Notes: generated by a model from the letters alone, not told the origin. DNA of 7,608 bases from Alphaproteobacteria bacterium (GCA_019237175.1 JAFAHP010000592.1:1-7608); one strand, 5' to 3'; positions 1 through 6,244 are shown, counted from the first letter of the stretch. Numbers and translations are program-made.

Positions 1-126
1 CGTGCCGGTAGCGGCCAAATAGGTCGTAATGCCAGAGGCCAGGGCCGAGATCGCCAAGCCTATCGCCAGTTTGTGCCACAGCCCGATTCGGCCGGCCCAC
101 ATTCGAACCCGCCGCACCAGCTTCAT
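1..126 (-). CDS. ntrY: NtrY nitrogen-regulation sensor kinase, N-terminal fragment (cut by window edge)
   Basis: Only the first 42 codons are present; the gene continues beyond the left edge. The peptide opens with a basic stretch (MKLVRRVR), then RIGLWHKLAIGLAIS leading into a hydrophobic segment at about residues 19-40, which reads as the first transmembrane helix of NtrY. Full NtrY proteins are membrane sensor histidine kinases with several N-terminal helices, then HAMP, PAS and kinase domains, and they pair with the regulator NtrX. None of those later domains can be seen here. The ATG at 126 is preceded six bases upstream by AGGGG and four codons upstream by an in-frame TAG, so the start is well supported. 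The identification rests on the short N-terminal match and on the position directly downstream of ntrC, which is the usual alphaproteobacterial order. The 117-nt gap from ntrC allows either readthrough or a separate promoter. Confidence 0.8.
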   Translation of the reverse strand, partial: MKLVRRVRMWAGRIGLWHKLAIGLAISALASGITTYLAATGT

Positions 127-132
127 ACACGA

Positions 133-137
133 CCCCT
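133..137 (-). promoter_or_regulatory. Shine-Dalgarno site of ntrY
   Basis: AGGGG on the minus strand ends six bases before the ATG at 126. Together with the in-frame TAG just upstream, it fixes the ntrY start. Confidence 0.6.
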
Positions 138-142
138 AACGC

Positions 143-152
143 GCAGCGCTGC
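143..152. repeat. 10-bp perfect palindrome in the ntrC-ntrY gap
   Basis: GCAGCGCTGC is a perfect palindrome lying 16 bases upstream of the ntrY start codon and just before its Shine-Dalgarno site. It could be an operator half or simply a GC-rich chance palindrome. Nothing else in the gap supports a specific regulator. Confidence 0.25.
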
Positions 153-216
153 CAGTCCACGCCGGATTGCCGCCGTCCCCGGCCGCGAAAGCCATACACG
201 CCGCTAAGCGGGTCTT

Positions 217-233
217 CGACTGACGGCCAGTCG
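217..233 (-). other. Small hairpin just downstream of ntrC
   Basis: CGACTG and CAGTCG form a 6-bp stem around a 5-base loop, starting about ten bases after the ntrC stop codon. A second short inverted repeat, CCGCT-A-AGCGG, follows at 201-211. No T-run follows on the minus strand, so this is not a standard intrinsic terminator. It might stabilise the 3' end of the ntrC message or do nothing. The rest of the ntrC-ntrY gap (127-243) shows no ORF. Confidence 0.3.
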
Positions 234-243
234 CAACGGCAAG

Positions 244-1683
244 TCACTTTAGCCCGCGCACCACCGGGATGTCCAACTCGCGGATCTTTTTGCGCAAGGT
301 GTTGCGGTTTAGGCCGAGCAAATGCGCCGCCCTGATTTGATTGCCGCGGGTTGCGCCAAGGGTCAGCACGATCAACGGCCTTTCGACCTCGCGCAGCACC
401 CGGTCATACAACCCCGCCGCCGGAAGGCCTCCCTTGTGTGCAGCAAAATAGCTGCGAATGTGATGTTCGACCGCACCGGCGAGCCCCTCGCCCGGAGCGA
501 TATGAGGCAATTCGGCGGAGCCGGGTATCTCGCTGAGCTCGGCCTCGATCACAGAGACCCCGATGACCTCCTGCGAATACAAGGCGGCCAGGCGCCGAAT
601 CAGATTTTCGAGTTCACGTACATTGCCTGGCCATCGATGCGCACGCAGCCGGTCCATCGCTTCATCGTCGAGGCGTTTTGGCGGCAACCCCTCGCGTACC
701 GCGAGAGCTACGAAATGTCGTACGAGTGCGGGGATATCGGCCGTGCGTTCGCGCAGTGGCGGCAGGCGGATTGGCGCCACGTTTAGCCGATAGAACAGGT
801 CCTCCCGGAATAACCCTTGGCGAATGAGATTGCGGAGGTCGTGGTGGGTTGCGGCTATAACGCGAACATCGGCACGGATCGGCACGCGCCCACCGACCGC
901 GGTGAACTCACCTTCCTGCAAAACACGCAACAACCTCGTTTGGGCCTCGAGCGGCATATCGCCGATTTCGTCAAGGAAAAGCGTTCCCCCTTGGGCCTGC
1001 TCAAACCGCCCCATGGTGCGCTGGGTCGCGCCGGTAAAGGCGCCTCGCTCGTGCCCGAACAACTCGCTTTCGATCAACTCGCGCGGAATTGCCGCCATAT
1101 TGATCGGAATAAATGGGCTGCCGCGGCGCTTGCCGTAATTGTGCAGCGCCCGTGCGACCAATTCTTTGCCGGTGCCGCTTTCGCCGACGATGGTTACTGT
1201 CAGATCGGTCCCCATCAAGCGCGCGATCACGCGATAAACTTCTTGCATCGCGGGCGAGCGGCCAATCAGCGGCAGCTGATCTTCGAGATCATCGTCCGGT
1301 GCCGCCGGTCGCTGTTGTTGGGGTGTCGTCAGCGCGCGCTCGACGACATTGACCAACTCGCGCAGATCGAAAGGTTTGGGCAGGTATTCGAAGGCCCCGC
1401 GCTCAGTCGCCTTGACCGCCGTCAACAATGTGTTCTGCGCGCTCATGACGATGATGCGCAAATCCGGGCGAACTTTCTTGATGCGAGGGAGCAGATCGAG
1501 GCCGTTCTCGTCTGGCATGATCACATCGGTGATCACGAGATCTCCTTCACCGTTGGCAACCCAGCGCCACAGCGTGGCGGCGTTGCCGGTCATCCGTACA
1601 TCATGTCCGAGCCGAATGAGAGCTTGGTTGAGCACCATTCGGATCGCTCGGTCGTCGTCGGCTACCAGGATCGTCGAACCCAT
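244..1683 (-). CDS. ntrC: NtrC, nitrogen-assimilation response regulator, sigma-54 activator
   Basis: A 479-residue, three-domain regulator of full family length. The receiver domain (about 1-120) has the acidic pocket DDD near residue 10, phosphoacceptor Asp53 in ITDVIMP, Ser81 and Lys103 in LPKPFD. The central AAA+ domain (about 138-370) has Walker A GESGTGKE at 167-174, the sigma-54 contact loop GAFTGA at 214-219 and Walker B LFLDE ending at 239. A Fis-type helix-turn-helix fills the last 40 or so residues (RAAHLLGLNRNTLRKKIREL). In the family, phosphorylation by NtrB under nitrogen limitation drives oligomerisation and ATP-dependent opening of sigma-54 promoters. The ATG at 1683 shares one base with the ntrB stop (TGATG), implying coupled translation. 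A GTG directly before it (1686) would add one residue. No truncation or missing catalytic residue is seen. Confidence 0.97.
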   Translation of the reverse strand: MGSTILVADDDRAIRMVLNQALIRLGHDVRMTGNAATLWRWVANGEGDLVITDVIMPDENGLDLLPRIKKVRPDLRIIVMSAQNTLLTAVKATERGAFEYLPKPFDLRELVNVVERALTTPQQQRPAAPDDDLEDQLPLIGRSPAMQEVYRVIARLMGTDLTVTIVGESGTGKELVARALHNYGKRRGSPFIPINMAAIPRELIESELFGHERGAFTGATQRTMGRFEQAQGGTLFLDEIGDMPLEAQTRLLRVLQEGEFTAVGGRVPIRADVRVIAATHHDLRNLIRQGLFREDLFYRLNVAPIRLPPLRERTADIPALVRHFVALAVREGLPPKRLDDEAMDRLRAHRWPGNVRELENLIRRLAALYSQEVIGVSVIEAELSEIPGSAELPHIAPGEGLAGAVEHHIRSYFAAHKGGLPAAGLYDRVLREVERPLIVLTLGATRGNQIRAAHLLGLNRNTLRKKIRELDIPVVRGLK

Positions 1684-2810
1684 CACCCGACCCCGTCCTG
1701 CGCGACCACCGGCAAAAACACCCGGAACACGGTTCGACGGGGCTGGCTCTCAAACTCGATGACGCCGCCGTGGTCGCCGATCACCTTGGCGACCAATGCA
1801 AGACCAAGGCCAGTTCCGTTTCGTTTGCTAGTGACGAACGGATCAAACAAATAGGCGCGCATGTCTTCAGGAATGCCCGCGCCATTGTCGGTGACCGTCA
1901 CCATCAGCGGCAGATGCCGTCGCCCCTCGCCGCCAGGACCCGCAAGCCGCAAGCCGTGACGGTAAGCCGTGCTCAAACCGATCTCACCATCGGTCGTCGG
2001 CACCGCTTCGGCAGCATTCTTGACGATGTTCAAAAACACCTGGACCAAAAGATCGCGATTACCGTGCACCGGCGGCAGCGAGGGATCATATTCTTCGACG
2101 AACCGGGCATGGCGCGCAAAACCGGATTGTGCGAGCTTGCGGACCCGTTCCAGCACCTCGTGAATGTTGACTGCTTCACGCTGGATTGGCTGATGGTCGG
2201 AGAAAGCCTCCATACGATCGACGAGCGCGACGATACGATCGGTCTCGTCGCAGATCAGCCGGGTCAGCTCGCGCCCGGCCTCGTCTGCGTCCTGCTCCAA
2301 GAGTTGTGCGGCCCCGCGAATGCCGGAGAGAGGGTTTTTGACCTCGTGTGCCAGCATTGCCGCCATCGCCGTTATCGAGCGGGCCGCGTTGCGGTGGGTC
2401 AGCCGGCGATCGAGCTTATCGACGATCGAGCGTTCGTGGAGGATCAGGACTAGCTGATCTGCGGCATCGCCGGCGGGTGCAGCCTGGATCGTCACGGTGC
2501 GGCTGCCAAAGCGCAGTCCTTCGAGCGGGATATCGTATTCACACATCGTGTTGCCGACGCGCCGGACGGTGTCGATAACGGCCAAAATCGGACTGTGCGG
2601 CGCTACCAATGCGGAGAGCGCGGTTCCGTACAATGCTAACGCACTACTGCCAAAGAATTGCTCCGCGGCGGGGTTGGCCATGCGGATCTTGCCGTCGTTA
2701 TCGATGACGATGACCGCGGCGGGAATCGTCGTTAATACGGCTGTCGCGTCGAGAACAGCTGGGGCCTGGAGACGCGCACCGGCCCGGCGCCGCCGGAAGT
2801 GCCGGATCAT
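1683..2810 (-). CDS. ntrB: NtrB (GlnL), nitrogen-regulation sensor histidine kinase/phosphatase
   Basis: A 375-residue cytoplasmic kinase with no membrane helix. A PAS-type sensor region spans about residues 17-125 (VIVIDNDGKIRMANPAAEQFFG). The dimerisation/phosphoacceptor segment carries His155 in AHEVKNPLSG. The ATPase domain shows the N-box FLNIVKNAAEA (259-269), G1 box DNGAGIPED (308-316), an FDPFVTSKR F-box (322-330) and the G2 box GTGLGLALV (332-340). In the family, NtrB phosphorylates NtrC when nitrogen is low and dephosphorylates it when PII (GlnB) binds. The start is the ATG at 2810, which overlaps the dusB stop as ATGA. The open frame continues upstream to 3296, but that part lies over dusB, does not look like protein, and would give an oversized kinase. 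Tight overlaps on both sides suggest coupled expression with dusB and ntrC. Confidence 0.96.
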   Translation of the reverse strand: MIRHFRRRRAGARLQAPAVLDATAVLTTIPAAVIVIDNDGKIRMANPAAEQFFGSSALALYGTALSALVAPHSPILAVIDTVRRVGNTMCEYDIPLEGLRFGSRTVTIQAAPAGDAADQLVLILHERSIVDKLDRRLTHRNAARSITAMAAMLAHEVKNPLSGIRGAAQLLEQDADEAGRELTRLICDETDRIVALVDRMEAFSDHQPIQREAVNIHEVLERVRKLAQSGFARHARFVEEYDPSLPPVHGNRDLLVQVFLNIVKNAAEAVPTTDGEIGLSTAYRHGLRLAGPGGEGRRHLPLMVTVTDNGAGIPEDMRAYLFDPFVTSKRNGTGLGLALVAKVIGDHGGVIEFESQPRRTVFRVFLPVVAQDGVG

Positions 2811-3847
2811 GCTGCCAGACTCGCCGCCCCTACCTTTGCTCCCTTCGCAGGCCGGGGAGCGCTTGGAAGCGGACGAGCCAGAAATGGCTCGTAAAAAGCC
2901 CGGATGAGGGCTTTGACGCGCGCCGGGTCGGTCGCCTGGTTGACCGCGGCCCGGAATTCGGCCGAGCCCGGCAGCCCTTTGGAATACCAGCCTACATGCT
3001 TGCGGGCGATGCGCAGGCCGACATCGGTCCCATAATGGGACAACATGTCCTCGTAGTGAGCCTCGACGATAGCCAGCTGGACGCTGGGTGGCGGATCCGG
3101 AATTCTTTGTCGATCGGTGAGCCAAGCCATCACCTGGCTTACAAACCATGGCCTCCCATAAGAGCCGCGGCCGATCATAACGCCGTCGGCGCCCGATTGC
3201 GCGAGTGCACGATCGCCATCCTCGAGACTCTCGATGTCGCCGTTTACGACGACCGGTATTATGACATTCTCCTTGACTTCGCGGACATAAGCCCAATCGG
3301 CCGAACCAGCGTAAAATTGACAGCGAGTGCGGCCGTGCACGCTAATCAAGCGGATGCCGCAAGCTTGCGCAATTCGGGCAAGCCGAGGCGCATTGCGGGT
3401 CTCCTCGTTCCAGCCAGTGCGCATCTTCAGCGTCACCGGTACGTCGACGGCTTTGACCGTGGCCTCAAGGATATGGGCGGCGTGTATCTCGTCTCGCATC
3501 AGCGCCGAGCCGGCGTGGCCGTTGACAACTTTTTTGACCGGACAGCCGAAATTGATATCGATAATTTGGGCACCGCGATCGGCATTGAGCTTGGCTGCTT
3601 CGGCCATCACCCGCGGTTCGCAGCCGGCAAGCTGCACTGCCATCGGCTGCTCCTCGGGGCAGCTTTTCGCCATTGTCAGCGTTTTGCGGCTCTCGCGTAT
3701 CATCGCCTCGCTGGCGATCATTTCGGAGACCACGAGGCCCGCGCCTAAGCGTTTGACCAGGCGGCGAAATGGTAGATCGGAAACACCCGACATCGGGGCC
3801 AGGATTACCGGCGGGTCGATCGCAACAGAACCGAGATTTATGCCCAT
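2807..3847 (-). CDS. dusB: tRNA-dihydrouridine synthase DusB (NifR3)
   Basis: A 346-residue FMN-dependent enzyme that reduces uridines in the tRNA D-loop to dihydrouridine using NAD(P)H. Family motifs are all visible: the FMN-binding start ILAPMSGVSDLPFR (15-28), SEMIASEA (41-48), catalytic Cys102 in INFGCPVKKV, Lys141 in TLKMRTGW, His171 in SVHGRTR, NGD at 202-204 and GVMIGRGSYGRPW (222-234). The tail from about 245 is the helical tRNA-binding region, followed by a low-complexity Ala/Pro/Lys-rich end. The gene is the historical nifR3, standing first in the ntr operon of many alphaproteobacteria. No direct link of its enzymatic role to nitrogen control is known to me. The start at 3847 fits the family, though no strong Shine-Dalgarno site precedes it. 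Confidence 0.96.
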   Translation of the reverse strand: MGINLGSVAIDPPVILAPMSGVSDLPFRRLVKRLGAGLVVSEMIASEAMIRESRKTLTMAKSCPEEQPMAVQLAGCEPRVMAEAAKLNADRGAQIIDINFGCPVKKVVNGHAGSALMRDEIHAAHILEATVKAVDVPVTLKMRTGWNEETRNAPRLARIAQACGIRLISVHGRTRCQFYAGSADWAYVREVKENVIIPVVVNGDIESLEDGDRALAQSGADGVMIGRGSYGRPWFVSQVMAWLTDRQRIPDPPPSVQLAIVEAHYEDMLSHYGTDVGLRIARKHVGWYSKGLPGSAEFRAAVNQATDPARVKALIRAFYEPFLARPLPSAPRPAKGAKVGAASLAA

Positions 3848-3851
3848 TTTC

Positions 3852-3887
3852 TAAGCAGACTGTGTATTTGCCTAGCAATTAAGCAGA
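3852..3887. repeat. Pair of 8-bp direct repeats in the dusB leader
   Basis: TAAGCAGA (plus strand) occurs at 3852-3859 and again at 3880-3887, 28 bases apart start to start. Between them lies a short inverted repeat, TTGC-CTA-GCAA. The upstream copy touches the candidate -10 box of the dusB promoter. This could be an operator pair, but eight bases is short and no regulator is implied by the sequence. Confidence 0.25.
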
Positions 3888-3915
3888 TGGTAATCCTTTT
3901 CCTTTTGCGGTGCAA
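3887..3915 (-). promoter_or_regulatory. Candidate sigma-70 promoter for dusB-ntrB-ntrC
   Basis: On the minus strand, TTGCAC (3915-3910) is separated by exactly 17 bases from TACCAT (3892-3887). Each hexamer matches four of six consensus bases, and the spacing is ideal. A transcript would start near 3880, giving a leader of roughly 33 bases before the dusB ATG. It lies in the only non-coding stretch upstream of the operon (3848-3977). No convincing sigma-54 element (GG-N10-GC) or NtrC site was found here. I also saw no convincing promoter for ispDF on the other strand. Prediction by eye only. Confidence 0.35.
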
Positions 3916-3977
3916 CATCTACCCGCTGCAAAGCAATGGCAGTGGCTAAGGCAAAACGCGTCGGTTACCCTTTGGCA

Positions 3978-5132
3978 ATGCAATCCGTTTACGCGCTTGT
4001 CGTTGCGGCCGGACGCGGCACCCGTTTCGGCGGCGAGCAGCCGAAACAGTATTTGCCGCTGGCCGGCCACACGGTGCTGCACCATGCGATCGCGGCGTTT
4101 GCCGGCCATCCCCTTATCGCCAATGTTCAGGTCGTGATCCGGCCCGAAGACCGCGACTTATTCGATCGTGCCGTCGCCGGGCTCAATGTTCTGCCGCCGG
4201 TCGCCGGGGGTCAGACACGGCAGCAATCGGTGCGCCATGGGCTTGAAGCGCTGGCGGTCCGTCGGCCGCACCGCGTGCTTATCCATGATGGAGCGCGGCC
4301 CTTTCCCGAGAAAGCACTGATAGATCGAATCATTGGCGCGCTTGACCGGGCACCCGCCGCGATACCCTGTTTGCCGTTGCGTGACACGGTCAAGCGCGCT
4401 CGGGGCGATCTGATACAAACGACGGTTGATCGCTCCGATTTATGGCGCGCGCAGACGCCCCAAGGCTTTCACTTCGAGGCGATCCTCGCCGCCCACCGCG
4501 CCGGAGCGGGGCGCGCATCGACCGACGATTCGGCGGTGGCCGAAGCAGCGGGGCTAATGCCAATTCTGGTCGCCGGCGATGAAGCCAATATGAAAATCAC
4601 AACCCCCGAGGATCTCGCCACAGCCGAACGCCTGCGCGCGGCGCGGTTCGGTGATGTGCGCATCGGGCAGGGTTTCGATGTCCACGCCTTTGGCCCCGGC
4701 GACAAGCTCGTCATTTGCGGGGTCAGCATCCCGCATCATGCGGGGCTGGTTGGACATTCCGACGCCGATGTCGGTTTGCACTCGCTGACCGACGCCGTGC
4801 TTGGCGCGATTGGCGCGGGGGACATCGGCCAGCATTTCCCGCCAAGCGATCCGAAATGGCGCGGCGCTTCGTCCGACCAATTTTTGCGCCTCGCCGCCGA
4901 TCTCATCCGCGCACGCGGCGGCATCGTGGCTGCCGTCGATGTGACAATCATCTGCGAAAGACCGAAAATCGCCCCGCATCGCGAGGCGATGATCGGGCGC
5001 GTCGCCGCAATCCTCGGCATCGCCTGCGACCGGGTCAGCGTCAAAGCCACGACCACGGATCACCTGGGCTTCACCGGCCGCGGTGAGGGTATCGCGGCGC
5101 AGGCAATCGCGACCGTTAAGCTGCCCTTGTGA
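3978..5132 (+). CDS. ispDF: Bifunctional IspD/IspF, MEP-pathway enzyme (fused)
   Basis: A fusion of two isoprenoid-synthesis enzymes. Residues 1 to about 222 are IspD (2-C-methyl-D-erythritol 4-phosphate cytidylyltransferase), with the CTP-binding loop VVAAGRGTRFGG and PKQYLPL, IHDGARPF, RAQTPQGF, and TDDSA followed by MKITTPEDL. From about residue 226 the rest is IspF (2-C-methyl-D-erythritol 2,4-cyclodiphosphate synthase), with the metal ligands Asp234-x-His236 in GFDVHAF and His260 in GHSDADV, then DIGQHFPPSD and GFTGRGEGIAAQA. Both halves look catalytically complete. The fusion is a known arrangement in alphaproteobacteria. IspE, which acts between the two steps, is not encoded here. The ATG at 3978 sits just before the conserved fold and is preferred. 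An in-frame ATG at 3936 would add 14 residues. Neither has a clear ribosome-binding site. The stop overlaps pgpA (GTGA). Confidence 0.96.
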   Translation: MQSVYALVVAAGRGTRFGGEQPKQYLPLAGHTVLHHAIAAFAGHPLIANVQVVIRPEDRDLFDRAVAGLNVLPPVAGGQTRQQSVRHGLEALAVRRPHRVLIHDGARPFPEKALIDRIIGALDRAPAAIPCLPLRDTVKRARGDLIQTTVDRSDLWRAQTPQGFHFEAILAAHRAGAGRASTDDSAVAEAAGLMPILVAGDEANMKITTPEDLATAERLRAARFGDVRIGQGFDVHAFGPGDKLVICGVSIPHHAGLVGHSDADVGLHSLTDAVLGAIGAGDIGQHFPPSDPKWRGASSDQFLRLAADLIRARGGIVAAVDVTIICERPKIAPHREAMIGRVAAILGIACDRVSVKATTTDHLGFTGRGEGIAAQAIATVKLPL

Positions 5133-5656
5133 GCGTCATTGCCGCGAGCGAGTGTGTTCGTTATCGCCACGCTCAGATGCCGCTGCATCATCCCGCGATG
5201 CTGATATCGACATGGTTTGGTGTCGGGCTGAGCCCACTGGCTCCCGGCACCTGCGCTTCGCTGGTAGCGTTGACGATCGGTTGGGCAATCCGCGCTGTTA
5301 CCGGCATTGCCGGTCTTGCCGTCGCCGTCGCTTTGGTCTTCGCGATCGGCTGTTGGGCTGCCGCCGTCGTCGCCACGGCGGGTCGGGTTCAGGACCCTGA
5401 TATGGTGGTCGTTGATGAAGTCGCCGGCCAATGGGTGGCGGTGCTTGCAGCACCATTTGATCCGCTTGACTGGGGCTTGGCGTTTTTGCTGTTCCGCTTG
5501 TTCGACATCGCCAAGCCGTGGCCGGTGCGTTGGGTCGATCGACGTGTAAAAGGCGGGTTGGGCATCATGCTCGACGACATTCTGGCAGCGGGCTACGCTG
5601 TTCTCGTACTGGCGGCAATCCCCGTGATCAAGGGAATGCTTCATGTTCGCGTCTGA
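5129..5656 (+). CDS. pgpA: Phosphatidylglycerophosphatase A
   Basis: A 175-residue membrane enzyme that removes phosphate from phosphatidylglycerophosphate to give phosphatidylglycerol. The family signature is clear: STWFGVGLSPLAPGTCAS near residues 27-44, a hydrophobic pair of segments at about 45-85, the acidic motif DPDMVVVDEVAGQW (about 89-102), then FLLFRLFDIAKPWPVRW and GGLGIMLDDILAAGYA with a final hydrophobic segment. The chosen start is GTG at 5129, overlapping the ispDF stop by four bases (GTGA), which suggests coupled translation. In-frame ATGs at 5177 and 5198 are alternatives, because the first 16 residues look poorly conserved. The 3' end overlaps pncC by 14 bases. The protein is expected in the inner membrane. 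Confidence 0.93.
   Translation: MSVIAASECVRYRHAQMPLHHPAMLISTWFGVGLSPLAPGTCASLVALTIGWAIRAVTGIAGLAVAVALVFAIGCWAAAVVATAGRVQDPDMVVVDEVAGQWVAVLAAPFDPLDWGLAFLLFRLFDIAKPWPVRWVDRRVKGGLGIMLDDILAAGYAVLVLAAIPVIKGMLHVRV
5630..5635 (+). promoter_or_regulatory. Shine-Dalgarno site of pncC inside the pgpA 3' end
   Basis: AAGGGA ends seven bases before the ATG at 5643. This good ribosome-binding site lies within pgpA coding sequence. It supports the overlapping start of pncC over later candidates. Confidence 0.65.
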
Positions 5657-6137
5657 AGTTCTAGACCTTGCAGCGGAGGTGCTCGATGCCTACCGGGCCC
5701 GTGGTTGGCATCTGGCGACCGCGGAATCCTGCACCGGCGGCCTCCTCGCCGCGGCGCTGACGTCGATCGCCGGTTCTTCGGATGTCGTCGAGCGCGGTTT
5801 TGTGACCTATTCGAACGAGGCTAAAATCGAAGTGCTCGGCGTGCCGCCGGCGACGATCGCCGCGCACGGTGCGGTCAGTGCCGAGACGGCAACGGCGATG
5901 GCAAGGGGTGCGATCGTCCGCGCCCCCGTCGAGGTCGCCGTCTCGATTACCGGGGTGGCCGGTCCGGGCGGAGGCAGCGCGGAAAAGCCGGTCGGCCTCG
6001 TTATCGTCTGTCTCGCCGGATGCGACGGCGTCTGCCGGACCCAGCGTCACGTCTTTCCCGGCGATCGTACCGAGGTGCGCGAAGCCGCGCTGAAGGTCGC
6101 ACTCGGCTTTCTCGCCGACACCGCGAAATCGCAGTAA
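5643..6137 (+). CDS. pncC: CinA C-terminal-type nicotinamide-nucleotide amidohydrolase (PncC)
   Basis: A 164-residue protein that matches only the C-terminal CinA domain. It lacks the N-terminal MoCF/COG1058 half, so it is a stand-alone PncC/YgaD type rather than full-length CinA. In the family this domain deamidates nicotinamide mononucleotide to nicotinate mononucleotide, recycling NMN in the pyridine-nucleotide cycle. Visible signatures are ATAESCTGGLL with the expected catalytic Ser29, VTYSNEAKIEVLGV with Lys61, HGAVSAETA, and the glycine-rich VSITGVAGPGGGSAEKPVG (about 99-117). Length is typical for single-domain members. It overlaps pgpA by 14 bases and has a good Shine-Dalgarno site. 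One base after its TAA stop comes the ATG of a 30-codon small ORF. Older annotations call such proteins competence/damage-inducible, which is not a functional claim here. Confidence 0.93.
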   Translation: MFASEVLDLAAEVLDAYRARGWHLATAESCTGGLLAAALTSIAGSSDVVERGFVTYSNEAKIEVLGVPPATIAAHGAVSAETATAMARGAIVRAPVEVAVSITGVAGPGGGSAEKPVGLVIVCLAGCDGVCRTQRHVFPGDRTEVREAALKVALGFLADTAKSQ

Positions 6138-6138
6138 C

Positions 6139-6231
6139 ATGATATGCGAGCGGTGCCGTGAGGGCCGGGTGAAAAATTGCGGGTCATGGCGGTACCTCCC
6201 CGACCCGTGGTCGGGGGCGGCGGAGGAATAA
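6139..6231 (+). CDS. Possible 30-residue Cys/Trp-containing small protein
   Basis: A short open frame that opens one base after the pncC stop (TAA-C-ATG) and ends with TAA 13 bases before the MOSC start, so it fills the gap almost exactly. The peptide begins MICERCREGRVKNC and ends with DPWSGAAEE. It has Cys3, Cys6 and Cys14 (CxxC then a third Cys), two Trp residues and one Tyr. A CxxC pair could bind metal or be redox active, but one such short chain has at most three Cys ligands unless it dimerises. About 24 of 30 codons end in G or C, in line with neighbouring genes. There is no clear Shine-Dalgarno site, so translation would rely on reinitiation after pncC. I do not recognise a family. 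It might instead be a leader peptide for the MOSC gene, or a chance ORF over a structured RNA spacer. Confidence 0.42.
   Translation: MICERCREGRVKNCGSWRYLPDPWSGAAEE
6195..6226 (+). other. Strong GC hairpin within the pncC-MOSC spacer
   Basis: CCCCGACC (6198-6205) and GGTCGGGG (6209-6216) pair perfectly over 8 bp around a 3-base loop. Alternatively, CCTCC (6195-6199) can pair with GGAGG (6222-6226) outside a 6-bp inner stem. The hairpin overlaps the last codons of the small ORF and ends about 19 bases before the MOSC start. There is no T-run after it, so it is not an intrinsic terminator. It may affect mRNA stability or translation of the MOSC gene. Confidence 0.45.
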
Positions 6232-6232
6232 C

Positions 6233-6238
6233 GGAAGG
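6233..6238 (+). promoter_or_regulatory. Shine-Dalgarno site of the MOSC gene
   Basis: GGAAGG ends six bases before the ATG at 6245. It lies just outside the upstream hairpin, while a second candidate, GGAGG at 6222-6226, is inside it. Confidence 0.65.
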
Positions 6239-6244
6239 CAAAGC

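Noticed and set aside
817..1854. Long plus-strand ORF (345 codons) antisense to ntrC.
   Set aside because: It is a shadow frame of a high-GC gene. The translation has no recognisable domain, while the opposite strand encodes a complete NtrC.
1770..2453. Plus-strand ORF (227 codons) antisense to ntrB.
   Set aside because: It is the complement of clearly conserved kinase motifs. No ribosome-binding site or domain supports it.
2811..3296. Upstream extension of the ntrB reading frame, giving a 537-residue protein.
   Set aside because: This stretch lies over dusB in another frame on the same strand. Its translation is Arg/Gly-rich without family similarity, and the ATG at 2810 with the ATGA overlap gives a normal-length NtrB.
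2996..3748. Plus-strand ORF (250 codons) antisense to dusB.
   Set aside because: It mirrors the conserved DusB frame. The peptide resembles no family and sits wholly inside dusB.
3900..3935. An NtrC-binding site (TGCAC-N5-GTGCA type) upstream of dusB or ispDF.
   Set aside because: GGTGCAAC and GCTGCAAA occur as loose direct repeats, not as the inverted repeat NtrC needs.
6195..6226. The spacer hairpin as an intrinsic terminator after pncC.
   Set aside because: No T-run follows the stem. The next bases are GC-rich and then contain the MOSC ribosome-binding site.
6139..6244. A molybdenum-cofactor riboswitch upstream of the MOSC gene.
   Set aside because: The spacer is short and I could not match it to the multi-stem Moco RNA layout. 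It holds one simple hairpin. A covariance-model search would settle it.
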